Source: Clostridiales bacterium
GTDB lineage: Bacteria; Bacillota; Clostridia; Christensenellales; CAG-917
Direction of reading: 5' to 3'
Length of the DNA: 5,909 nt
NCBI GenBank assembly: GCA_012800805.1
Contig: JAAZIO010000032.1
Coordinates: forward strand, 1-5,909
Shown here: positions 1 to 5,909 of the stretch, one piece after another
Position numbering within the stretch: position 1 is the stretch's first letter
Layout: each line of letters begins with the position of its first letter
Program-made: the position numbers and the translations under genes
Notes under the pieces: model-generated
The model's input: only the letters and a program-made list of their open reading frames with translations
Told to the model about the DNA's origin: nothing
Databases searched by the model: none

Positions 1-1208
1 ACGGCAACGGCTATTTCGGATATTATTTCCGTGGCGTTTACCGAAAAGATTTCGGCGCCTGTTATATTGTCGTCCTCGTCGGCAAATATTTTAGCAAATC
101 CTCTGTCAGAGCCGTCTATTACCGATTTGCCGTTTGCGCCCATAAGGAACTTTCCAACTTTAACTCCTTCCACGCTTCCCACCGCCGCTATCTGGGGGAA
201 AGTGTATACGCAAGAGGGAACTGCGGATAAGTCAATTGATTTTTTTTGGCCGAGCATTGCCTCAACCGCGCAAATCGCCTCGGCATGAGCTTTATGGGCT
301 AAAAGCGCGCCTCCGATAGCGTCGCCGCAGGCGTATACGCCGCCAAGCGTGGTTTCAAAATTATCGTTTACTTTTATATAACCATTTTGGCACACAATTC
401 CAATTTTTTCAAGCTTATCGGCATCGATATTACTTTTTCTTCCAATCGCCATTATAACTGCGCCCGCCTCAATTTTTTCCCCGCTCTCAAGCATAACGCC
501 GTCTGCTAAAATCTCCGCCGTTTTTTGTCCCGTCACAAATTTTACACCGTTTTTTCTCATAACGGATGAGAGCTGAACGGATATTTCCTTTGAAAACATA
601 GGAAGAATTCTCTCCCTTGCCTCAATTACGGTAACATCTTTTTTAATTTGCGAAAAATACTGCGCAAACTCTATTCCAATAACCCCGCCGCCGATGATTA
701 TTATTTTATCCGTGGGAACGGGACGCTCCAGCACCTCGTCTGAAGTGAGAGCCCTCTCCTCCCCTTTTATGTTCGGCATAACGGGCTTTGAGCCTAAGGC
801 AATTAAAATCTTAACCGCCTTATACTTTTCACCGCCTGCTTCAATTATGCCTTTATCCAAAATTTCTGCGCGCTCGTTTATTACTTTTACGCTCAGCGAT
901 GACAGCAGTTTCTCAACCCCGCTTCTTAGCAAAGAGCATATCTCGTCTTTTTTCAAGTAAGCCGCGGCTTCGTCAAAGCGGATATCTTTTGCAACTATTC
1001 CTAAAGAGGAAAACTCTCCCGCCTCAAAGTAGAGCTGGGAAGACCTTAAAAGGGATTTCATGGGAATGCAGCCGCGGTTAAGACAGGTTCCCCCAAGCGC
1101 CCTTTCCTCAAACAATATTACGCTCTTTTTAAGCTTTGCCGCCCTTACCGCCGCGGCGTAACCTGCGGGACCTCCGCCGATTACGGCAATGTCGTAAATC
1201 TCAGCCAT
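1..1208 (-). CDS. lpdA: Dihydrolipoyl dehydrogenase (E3), 3' end cut by window edge
   Basis: This is an FAD-dependent cytosolic flavoprotein that reoxidises the dihydrolipoyl arm of 2-oxoacid dehydrogenase complexes or of glycine-cleavage H protein, passing electrons to NAD+. I translated 402 open codons. Residues 10-16 (IGGGPAG) are the FAD dinucleotide fold. Residues 39-49 (GGTCLNRGCIP) hold the redox disulfide Cys42/Cys47, which marks the lipoamide dehydrogenase group. Residues 173-182 (GGGVIGIEFA) are the NAD-binding fold, and YACGDAIGG near residue 300 is the second FAD contact. The dimerisation domain begins (VPSCVYTFPQIAAVG), but the C-terminal His-Glu catalytic pair lies beyond the window; about 50-60 residues are probably missing. 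The ATG at 1208 has a good GGAGG site six bases upstream and overlaps the lplA stop by 8 bp, so translation is probably coupled. The segment after AAVG looks about ten residues shorter than usual. The family call is firm; which complex it serves is unknown. Confidence 0.95.
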   Translation of the reverse strand, partial: MAEIYDIAVIGGGPAGYAAAVRAAKLKKSVILFEERALGGTCLNRGCIPMKSLLRSSQLYFEAGEFSSLGIVAKDIRFDEAAAYLKKDEICSLLRSGVEKLLSSLSVKVINERAEILDKGIIEAGGEKYKAVKILIALGSKPVMPNIKGEERALTSDEVLERPVPTDKIIIIGGGVIGIEFAQYFSQIKKDVTVIEARERILPMFSKEISVQLSSVMRKNGVKFVTGQKTAEILADGVMLESGEKIEAGAVIMAIGRKSNIDADKLEKIGIVCQNGYIKVNDNFETTLGGVYACGDAIGGALLAHKAHAEAICAVEAMLGQKKSIDLSAVPSCVYTFPQIAAVGSVEGVKVGKFLMGANGKSVIDGSDRGFAKIFADEDDNITGAEIFSVNATEIISEIAVA

Positions 1209-2154
1209 TTAATGCCTCCAAAATTTTTGACGCGTCGCCCTCGCCGTCAGTTTTGCTATATACGCTCTTTCCCAAAAGGTAATTTTCAAGGCTCTTTATG
1301 TAATCGATGTCCAGACAGTCTGAAAATATTTTAACCTCTTTTATGATACCGCCCTCTGTTTTTGCTCTTACATCGAAAAGCCCGCTATCAAAAAGCAGTT
1401 CAGCTCTTTTGTCAAAGCTTATATCCTCGCCTAAAAGATACTCCCTGCTATAAAAATTTGCCCTCTTTTTTTCAATTTCAGCAGCGTCAAAATCACTCTG
1501 TTTCATTTCGTAAAACTCGCCGCCTTTATCTTTGCAAAGGCATTTAAACGCCTCTGTAAGCGCCTTTTGCATTGACGCCGCCGTGACCGCGCCATTAAGC
1601 TCGCTTAAATTTACCACTCTTGAGCCAACGCTTGCGATTCCCCTCTTTTTTAGCTTCATAAGCGGCGGGGTAAGATATCGTGAGATTTTTTCGGGGTCCG
1701 TGCAAATTAACAGCGTTCCGTGATGTAGACGGGTATTGCCCTCTTTGTAAAAAGCGTTGCCCGAAAACTTTCTGCCGTCCGATAAAATGTCGTTTCTTCC
1801 GCTGAGCTCGCACTCTATGTTAAATGAGCGCACCGCGCCCATTATAAGCTCCTGGTTTTGCTTTAAGTCATACACGGGCTCTTTTGCGATAAATGTAAAG
1901 TTAAGGTTTCCCTTATCGTGATATACAGCGCCGCCGCCCGATATTCTTCTTGCGAGCTTTCCGCCCTCTTCCTCAAATAATGAAAGGCGGCATTCAGACT
2001 TTGCGTCCTGATGCCTGCCTATAACTATCGTATGGTCGTTTCGCCATAGATACAGCGTAAGCTCGCCCTCGTCTGCCGTGTCAAAAAGCTCTTTTTCATA
2101 GGATTGGTTTAGATAAACATCAAGCGAAGTTGAGCAAAACAGCCTGAACCTCAT
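1201..2154 (-). CDS. lplA: Lipoate-protein ligase A
   Basis: This 317-residue enzyme activates lipoate (or octanoate) with ATP to lipoyl-AMP and transfers it to a lysine on lipoyl domains of E2 subunits or GcvH in the cytosol. The biotin/lipoate ligase fold is clear: RRISGGGAVYHD at residues 69-80 is the lipoate/AMP-binding loop, followed by GNLNF. GRNDIL at 119-124 and GRKFSGNA at 127-134 carry the catalytic Lys129, and LHHGTLL follows at 143-149. The remaining C-terminal part matches the small accessory domain of full-length LplA, so the bacterial single-chain form is present. ATG 2154 shares ATGA with the polA stop (4 bp overlap) and has only a modest G-rich site upstream, which suggests translational coupling to polA. 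The gene ends at TGA, 8 bp into lpdA. Next to lpdA, its role is salvage of lipoate for the same lipoyl-dependent system. A lipoyl or octanoyl transferase is a less likely alternative, given the length and motif spacing. Confidence 0.95.
   Translation of the reverse strand: MRFRLFCSTSLDVYLNQSYEKELFDTADEGELTLYLWRNDHTIVIGRHQDAKSECRLSLFEEEGGKLARRISGGGAVYHDKGNLNFTFIAKEPVYDLKQNQELIMGAVRSFNIECELSGRNDILSDGRKFSGNAFYKEGNTRLHHGTLLICTDPEKISRYLTPPLMKLKKRGIASVGSRVVNLSELNGAVTAASMQKALTEAFKCLCKDKGGEFYEMKQSDFDAAEIEKKRANFYSREYLLGEDISFDKRAELLFDSGLFDVRAKTEGGIIKEVKIFSDCLDIDYIKSLENYLLGKSVYSKTDGEGDASKILEALNG
1215..1219 (-). promoter_or_regulatory. Ribosome binding site of lpdA
   Basis: GGAGG on the minus strand lies six bases before ATG 1208, within the last codons of lplA. 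It fixes the lpdA start and implies independent or coupled initiation at the overlap. Confidence 0.85.
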
Positions 2155-3839
2155 TTAAGCAGCCCCCAGTTTTCAGCTACGGTATAGTTTACGACAAGCG
2201 GCACCTTAAGTTTTGCCGCGTTGGACATTTCTTCAACCAGTATTTTTATGACCTCGTCCGCCTCTTCTTTTGCGGCGTCGACAATAAGTTCGTCATGCAC
2301 TTGAAGTATCATTTTTGACTTAAAATCTTTAAGCCTCTCTTCAATGCTAAGCATTGCAATTTTAACGATTTCAGCGGCGCTGCCTTGAAGCGGCGTGTTC
2401 ATAGCCATTCTCTCCGCGGCGTTCCTCCTTTGCGCGTTGGAGGAGTTTATATCGGGCAGGGCGCGTTTTCTTCCAAACAGCGTGATGGCGTATCCCGTAT
2501 CTCTTGCTTTTTTTACGCAATTGTCCATAAAGGTTTTTACTTTGGGATACATCTCAAAGTAAGCCTCTATAAACTCTTTTGCCTTGGATACCGGCATTCC
2601 GATGTTTTGCGAAAGCCCGTAGCCGCTGATTCCGTAAATTATGCCAAAGTTTACAGCCTTTGCGTCCCTGCGCATTTGAGATGTTACTTTGTCAAGCGGC
2701 ACTTTAAATACAGCGGACGCAGTAATAGCGTGAATGTCCTCTGAAGTTTTATAAGCCTCAATCAGTCTTTCATCTTCTGAAAAGTGCGCAAGGAGTCTTA
2801 GCTCTATCTGGGAATAGTCGGCTGATATCAATACGCCGCCTTGGCTTCCTATGAACGCTTTTTTTATCTCAGCAGCTTCCGCGCTTCTTGCGGGCAGGTT
2901 CTGCAGGTTCGGGTTGACGGATGACAGCCTTCCCGTTGCGGTTACCACCTGATTAAACTCCGTATGCAGCTTGCCTTCTTTTACAAGAGGTCTTAAGCCG
3001 GTAACATAAGTGCCCTGAAGCTTGCTCAGATGCCGCCACTTTAAGATTTCGTCAATAATTTCATGCTCGCCTTTAAGATTGCTTAGGGCCTCCTCGTCGA
3101 CGGAGTATCCCGTCTTTGTTTTCTTTCCTCTTTTCAGCCCCATCTTATCATACAGAATCTCGCCAAGCTGTCGGGGCGAGGCGATGTTGAAGCGCTCTTT
3201 TGCAAGGGCGTATATTTTGAGCGCCGTTTCGTTTATCATTTTGTCGTATTTTTTTGAAAGCTCGTCAAGAACTTTGATGTCTACGCTGACGCCTCTTGAT
3301 TCCATATCCGCAAGAACTTTGACAAGCGGAAACTCTATATCGTATACTAGCCTATCAAGAGACATTTCTTTTATCTTTTCTTGATACCTCTTGTATAAAA
3401 CAATCATGGAGCAAGGAGAATACGGAAGGCCCTCCGCCTCTAAAACATGGCTTAGCCCTTTTGGCGTAACGCAGCCGTTTGCAAGGTGGTAAGCAAGAGA
3501 TAAGTCAAAATACTTACCTCTAAAGCCAAACAGCCTGATAAAGGGTTTGGTGTCGTAGAATATAAACACCGCGTCTTGGGAAAGTATCGTTTTTAAAGCT
3601 TCGCTAAAGTCCGCGCCCTCTGAAAAAAGGTCCTTTTGCAGCGATACGCTGTACTGCATGGTCTCGTCAAAGGCAAAGGAAAGTTCGCTTCCCGCAATCA
3701 GCGCTATTTTATCGCCCGTGCCTTTTAGGACTCTTTTAATGTCGTCAAGATTACTCAGCTCGGTAACGCCGTATTTAAGCTCGGTTTTTTCCTGTTCTTT
3801 TACCTCGTCGCTTTCAAAGGATTTTAAAAGCGAAGTCAT
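2151..3839 (-). CDS. polA: polA 3' part: Klenow-like fragment with inactive exonuclease domain
   Basis: If translation restarts after the internal stop, the first ATG in frame gives a 562-residue polymerase. Numbering from that Met, the exonuclease-like region (~40-155) lacks the DTE signature (AGSEL stands near that place) and the later Asp-bearing motifs, so no proofreading is expected. This loss is common in Bacillota PolA. The polymerase domain is intact: TATGRLSS at 300-307, motif A DYSQIELR at 341-348 with catalytic Asp341 and the steric-gate Glu, motif B RRDAKAVNFGIIYG at 390-403, and motif C VHDE at 514-517 with the second catalytic Asp. Met1 corresponds to residue 273 of the full frame, near the nuclease/Klenow junction, so such a fragment could fold. 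The upstream AAAGAG is only a weak ribosome site. All catalytic polymerase residues remain, which argues against long-standing decay. Confidence 0.75.
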   Translation of the reverse strand: MTSLLKSFESDEVKEQEKTELKYGVTELSNLDDIKRVLKGTGDKIALIAGSELSFAFDETMQYSVSLQKDLFSEGADFSEALKTILSQDAVFIFYDTKPFIRLFGFRGKYFDLSLAYHLANGCVTPKGLSHVLEAEGLPYSPCSMIVLYKRYQEKIKEMSLDRLVYDIEFPLVKVLADMESRGVSVDIKVLDELSKKYDKMINETALKIYALAKERFNIASPRQLGEILYDKMGLKRGKKTKTGYSVDEEALSNLKGEHEIIDEILKWRHLSKLQGTYVTGLRPLVKEGKLHTEFNQVVTATGRLSSVNPNLQNLPARSAEAAEIKKAFIGSQGGVLISADYSQIELRLLAHFSEDERLIEAYKTSEDIHAITASAVFKVPLDKVTSQMRRDAKAVNFGIIYGISGYGLSQNIGMPVSKAKEFIEAYFEMYPKVKTFMDNCVKKARDTGYAITLFGRKRALPDINSSNAQRRNAAERMAMNTPLQGSAAEIVKIAMLSIEERLKDFKSKMILQVHDELIVDAAKEEADEVIKILVEEMSNAAKLKVPLVVNYTVAENWGLLK

Positions 3840-4655
3840 CTCAAGCTCTTTAAGTTTTTCGCTGAGCTTAATATAGTTCGCCTTTTTGTATTCGATGTCA
3901 TTTAAAGAGCACTCTATAGGGGCGTTTGTTTCAATCCTGCAAAGCTCTCTTGAAAGTATTGCGATTTCTTTGTTAAGCCTTACCTTTTCACCGACTTTTC
4001 CCGGGATTTCGTCCGCCTTGCTTAAAATCTCGTCAAGGCTTTGATATTTAAAAATAAGGTCCTTTGCGGTCTTTTCGCCGACACCCGGAATTCCCGGGAC
4101 ATTATCGGATCAGTCCCCCATAAGCCCTTTGTAGTCAAGATAAGACGACGGCGTAAAGCCGGCGCCTTTTAAATATTCAAGGTCCACAACCTCAATTTCG
4201 CTGACGCCTTTTTTTGTCCAGTATACCTTTGTGGTTTCGTCAACAAGCTGAAAACTGTCACGGTCACCCGTAACTATTATCGTGGGTTCGTCAAAGCGCT
4301 TGGCAAGCGTTCCGATAAGGTCGTCCGCCTCATATCCTTGCATTTCGATAATTTTAATGTTCATCAAAGACAGTATGTTTTTCAGCGGCTCAAGTTGGAC
4401 GGCAAGGTCATTGTCCATAGGCTTTCTTGTTGCCTTATAGCTGTCATACATCTTATGGCGGAAAGTGGGGCCTTTTGCGTCGAAAACTGCGGCTATGTGG
4501 GTCGGCTCTTCGCTTTGGATAAGCTTAATCAAAATCTTTAAAAAACCGAAAATCGCGCCCGTAGGCTGCCCCTTGAATGTGGTGAGGTTAGGGATAGCGT
4601 GGTAGGCGCGATGGAGTATGCTGTTTGAGTCGATTAAAAGTATTTTTTTATTCAT
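2151..4655 (-). CDS. polA: DNA polymerase I, full reading frame interrupted by one in-frame TGA
   Basis: Read through the TGA at codon 182, this frame gives an 834-position family A polymerase, close to Taq polymerase in length and slightly shorter than many Bacillota PolA proteins. It would fill repair gaps and replace RNA primers, with a 5'-flap nuclease at the N-terminus. Domain order is 5' nuclease (1 to ~270), degenerate 3'-5' exonuclease (~290-420) and polymerase (~430-834). No frameshift is needed; both sides of the TGA are in one frame and are conserved. ATG 4655 has AAGGA five bases upstream and overlaps the patatin gene by 8 bp. The frame ends at TGA 2151 after ENWGLLK, a normal family C-terminus. 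Whether the cell makes the full chain, two fragments or only one is unknown. Sequencing error, recent nonsense mutation and recoding are all compatible with the sequence. The gene identity itself is certain. Confidence 0.9.
4078..4108 (-). other. Potential mRNA hairpin directly after the polA in-frame TGA
   Basis: Starting one base after TGA, the transcript can form an outer six-pair stem (CCGAUA with UGUCGG, one G-U pair), a four-base bulge (AUGU), an inner five-pair GC stem (CCCGG with CCGGG) and a GAAUU loop. The loop begins 16 bases after the TGA. The structure is read directly from the sequence; function is speculative. Much of it follows from coding Pro-Gly twice in the conserved PGxPGxGEK motif, so it could be incidental. 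Confidence 0.45.
4110..4112 (-). other. In-frame TGA codon 182 within polA
   Basis: The codons here read GGG GAC TGA TCC GAT AAT, giving GD-stop-SDN. In the family this motif is GDxSDN with x often Ser. TCA (Ser) differs from TGA by one base, so one substitution would restore the canonical sequence. TGA is the true stop of polA and lplA elsewhere in the window, so a general code change is not supported. Confidence 0.9.
4110..4655 (-). CDS. polA: polA 5' part: 5'-nuclease domain truncated after Asp181
   Basis: If TGA 4112-4110 terminates, this yields a 181-residue protein. It holds most of the FEN-type nuclease: LIDSNSILHRAY at 7-18 with Asp9, AVFDAKGPTFRH at 56-67 with Asp59, GYEADDLIGTLA at 107-118 with Glu109/Asp111/Asp112, and VTGDRDSFQLV at 128-138 with Asp131/Asp133. 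The last residues are YKGLMGD, so Asp181 is kept. The partner Asp184 of the GDxSD metal site and the whole helix-hairpin-helix DNA-binding region are lost. A product ending here would therefore lack part of the second metal site and the DNA clamp, and is unlikely to be a competent nuclease. Stand-alone bacterial 5' nucleases such as Xni or YpcP keep these parts, so this is not a natural member of that class. Confidence 0.7.
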   Translation of the reverse strand: MNKKILLIDSNSILHRAYHAIPNLTTFKGQPTGAIFGFLKILIKLIQSEEPTHIAAVFDAKGPTFRHKMYDSYKATRKPMDNDLAVQLEPLKNILSLMNIKIIEMQGYEADDLIGTLAKRFDEPTIIVTGDRDSFQLVDETTKVYWTKKGVSEIEVVDLEYLKGAGFTPSSYLDYKGLMGD

Positions 4656-5871
4656 AACTTTCCTTTAGCTCCCTGGCGAGCGCATAGAAAATTTTTGCTA
4701 TTGCGTGACGGCGAAAGTCCCTTGTTTTTCTTAAAAGCATCGCCTCATCGGGATAGACTTCAAAAAGTTTATCCGCCGTGGACAGCAAAAACTCGCGCGC
4801 GCTATAAATTTTTAGCCTTTCCATATCAAGGTGCAGCGCAAAGTATTCAAACAGCGCAAGAACGGTTTCGGTGTCGCTAAGGCTTTCCATATCGTCAAAG
4901 GGCAACCTCTCTTTTATAAACGATATAAGAGATTCCACCGTGTGCGCGTCACGCCTAAAGGGCGATGAAAGCTCAAAGCTAAGCTGCTTTGCCACCTTTT
5001 CGCACTTTTCTTTCAAAAGTTTGTCAAGCTGCGCTTCGCCTTTTAACTCTATGTAATATTTTTTTCCTTTATAGCCTTTGATATAACGAAGCGCGTCAAG
5101 GTAACCGACTTTTTCATAGCGCTCTATCCTATCGGGCAGAAATGCCATGGTCTGGCCCATGAAGCTTTCGGAAGGAATTATGTAATGAATGTTTAAATCG
5201 TCGTAAATGATTTTTCGTCTTCTGACTTTATCGGATGTCCTTATAGCGATTATATCTTTTGCCCCACCCCTTGCCGCAAGATTGATGGGCAGGTTATCCC
5301 AAACGCCGCCGTCTATGTATTTTTCTCCGTCTATCTCATAAAAGCCGTAAAGCGGGAATGTGGCGGAAGCTATTAAATAATCCGCAAGCTTTCCTTCCTC
5401 CACTTCGTCCGCAAACTTTTCAACCGCCTCGAGCTTTGACACGCAGTAGGTCACAAACCCCATTCTAAGGTTGGAATTTCTTATTTTTTCCTCGTCTATG
5501 CTTAGCTTTACGAACTTTTCCATCTTTGAGCTTGAGGCGTTTATAACCTTTCTTATCCTCATGACGGACTGGGCAAGGTAAATAAGCGTCTTTGAATCAA
5601 GCTCTTTGTTGCCAAGCTTTTCGGCTATTTCGTCGTCAAACTCCATAATGTCGGAGATTCTTACATCGTGCCAGAATTTTCTCAGCCGCTCAAGCCCGTC
5701 TTGGGACAATATAGCGGCGTTGAGGGCTCCAATGGAAGTCCCCGTAACAGTGGAAAAGCGGTATCCCGCTTCATAGAGCGCCCTAAGCGCCCCCACGTGA
5801 TACGCGCCTTTTGCTCCTCCGCCCTCAAGGACAAGGGCGAGGTTCTTTGCGTTGGGTTTGATTTTTTCCAA
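4648..5871 (-). CDS. Patatin-like phospholipase family protein
   Basis: This 407-residue protein is a predicted serine lipid acyl hydrolase with a Ser-Asp dyad. Residues 17-22 (GGGAKG) form the glycine-rich oxyanion loop, GTSIG at 44-48 carries nucleophile Ser46, and DGG at 187-189 (in YIDGGVWDN) carries catalytic Asp187. All three hallmarks are intact, so activity is likely; the substrate is unknown. The fold occupies about residues 10-230. The remaining ~175 residues are charged and probably helical, with no motif I recognise. I see no signal peptide or membrane segment, so it is probably cytosolic or peripherally membrane-bound. The start is TTG, chosen because AAGGAG sits five bases upstream and the next in-frame Met (residue 76) would delete the catalytic Ser. 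The TAA stop overlaps the polA start by 8 bp, linking its translation to polA. I see no reason from context why a lipase precedes polA. Confidence 0.93.
   Translation of the reverse strand: MEKIKPNAKNLALVLEGGGAKGAYHVGALRALYEAGYRFSTVTGTSIGALNAAILSQDGLERLRKFWHDVRISDIMEFDDEIAEKLGNKELDSKTLIYLAQSVMRIRKVINASSSKMEKFVKLSIDEEKIRNSNLRMGFVTYCVSKLEAVEKFADEVEEGKLADYLIASATFPLYGFYEIDGEKYIDGGVWDNLPINLAARGGAKDIIAIRTSDKVRRRKIIYDDLNIHYIIPSESFMGQTMAFLPDRIERYEKVGYLDALRYIKGYKGKKYYIELKGEAQLDKLLKEKCEKVAKQLSFELSSPFRRDAHTVESLISFIKERLPFDDMESLSDTETVLALFEYFALHLDMERLKIYSAREFLLSTADKLFEVYPDEAMLLRKTRDFRRHAIAKIFYALARELKESYE
4661..4665 (-). promoter_or_regulatory. Ribosome binding site of polA
   Basis: AAGGA on the minus strand lies five bases before ATG 4655, inside the last codons of the patatin gene. 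It supports that start over internal alternatives. Confidence 0.8.
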
Positions 5872-5876
5872 TTCCT

Positions 5877-5882
5877 CTCCTT
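5877..5882 (-). promoter_or_regulatory. Ribosome binding site fixing the TTG start of the patatin gene
   Basis: AAGGAG on the minus strand lies five bases before TTG 5871. It overlaps the probable stop codon of the preceding gene, consistent with an operon that continues upstream. Confidence 0.8.
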
Positions 5883-5909
5883 ACGGCGTGATGTTTCTGT
5901 AATCTTTCG
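5881..5909 (-). CDS. Possible C-terminal tail of an upstream gene
   Basis: One minus-strand frame reads KDYRNITP and then TAA (5883-5881), ending ten bases before the patatin start and overlapping its ribosome site. This is the spacing expected for a preceding operon member. Only eight codons are visible, so I cannot identify the protein or be certain that this frame is coding. Confidence 0.35.

Noticed and set aside
31..1081. Plus-strand open frames opposite lpdA
   Set aside because: They lie antisense to a well-conserved flavoprotein, have no family motifs and show no convincing ribosome sites. They are shadows of the real gene.
1595..1813. Minus-strand second-frame open frame within lplA
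   Set aside because: It overlaps the catalytic region of lplA in another frame and has an Arg/Lys-rich composition typical of out-of-frame reading.
2385..3876. Plus-strand open frames opposite polA, including two of about 120 codons
   Set aside because: They mirror the conserved polymerase frame, are Ser/Phe-rich low-complexity readings, and have no recognisable domain.
4083..4097. GC-rich inverted repeat as a transcription terminator
   Set aside because: No run of T follows the stem on the minus strand, and it sits inside conserved coding sequence.
4078..4112. Calling polA a selenoprotein outright
   Set aside because: The hairpin is suggestive, but its loop lacks the best-known SECIS bases, no Sec genes are visible in the window, and no Cys or Sec homolog at this position is known to me. 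It is kept only as a hypothesis.
2151..4655. A genetic code in which TGA is sense (Trp or Gly)
   Set aside because: polA ends at TGA 2151 and lplA at TGA 1201, both where the family ends. Reading through would add 13 and 23 out-of-family codons overlapping the next gene. The Trp codons I checked in the patatin, polA and lplA genes are TGG.
1..5909. Mobile element, CRISPR array or phage-type system
   Set aside because: I see no transposase, integrase, direct-repeat array or terminal inverted repeats. The window is filled end to end by housekeeping-type genes.

Overview
The window holds part of one tightly packed operon on the minus strand. In transcription order (high to low coordinates) it contains the last codons of an unidentified upstream gene (5881-5909), a patatin-like phospholipase (4648-5871), polA for DNA polymerase I (2151-4655), lplA for lipoate-protein ligase (1201-2154), and the first ~402 codons of lpdA, dihydrolipoyl dehydrogenase (1-1208, running off the window). 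The four named genes overlap at every junction by 8, 4 and 8 bp. There is no intergenic gap over 10 bp, and I see no promoter, terminator, RNA gene, mobile element, CRISPR array or extended repeat.

The organism is probably an uncultured member of the Bacillota, Clostridia-like. This is inferred from moderate GC content, strong AAGGAG/GGAGG ribosome binding sites, a TTG start, and a polymerase I whose 3'-5' exonuclease site has decayed, as in many Bacillota. I cannot name a genus.

The main observation is in polA. The reading frame is continuous and polymerase-like from ATG 4655 to TGA 2151, except for one in-frame TGA at codon 182 (4112-4110). It lies inside the conserved 5'-nuclease motif GD-x-SDN-x-PG, where the family usually has Ser or another variable residue. 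The 90 codons after it are still well-conserved helix-hairpin-helix sequence, yet contain no ATG, GTG or TTG. The next usable start is ATG 3839, close to the boundary between the nuclease and Klenow-like domains. A GC-rich hairpin begins one base after the TGA. The options are a sequencing or consensus error, a recent nonsense mutation leaving a split gene, or programmed readthrough or selenocysteine insertion. The sequence alone cannot decide between them. A genome-wide reassignment of TGA is unlikely, because polA and lplA both end naturally in TGA and all the tryptophans I checked use TGG.

Functionally, lplA and lpdA belong together: LplA attaches lipoate to E2 or GcvH proteins, and Lpd reoxidises the dihydrolipoyl arm. 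polA (repair and Okazaki-fragment processing) and the patatin lipase have no evident pathway link to them. The operon looks like a housekeeping cluster kept together by translational coupling.
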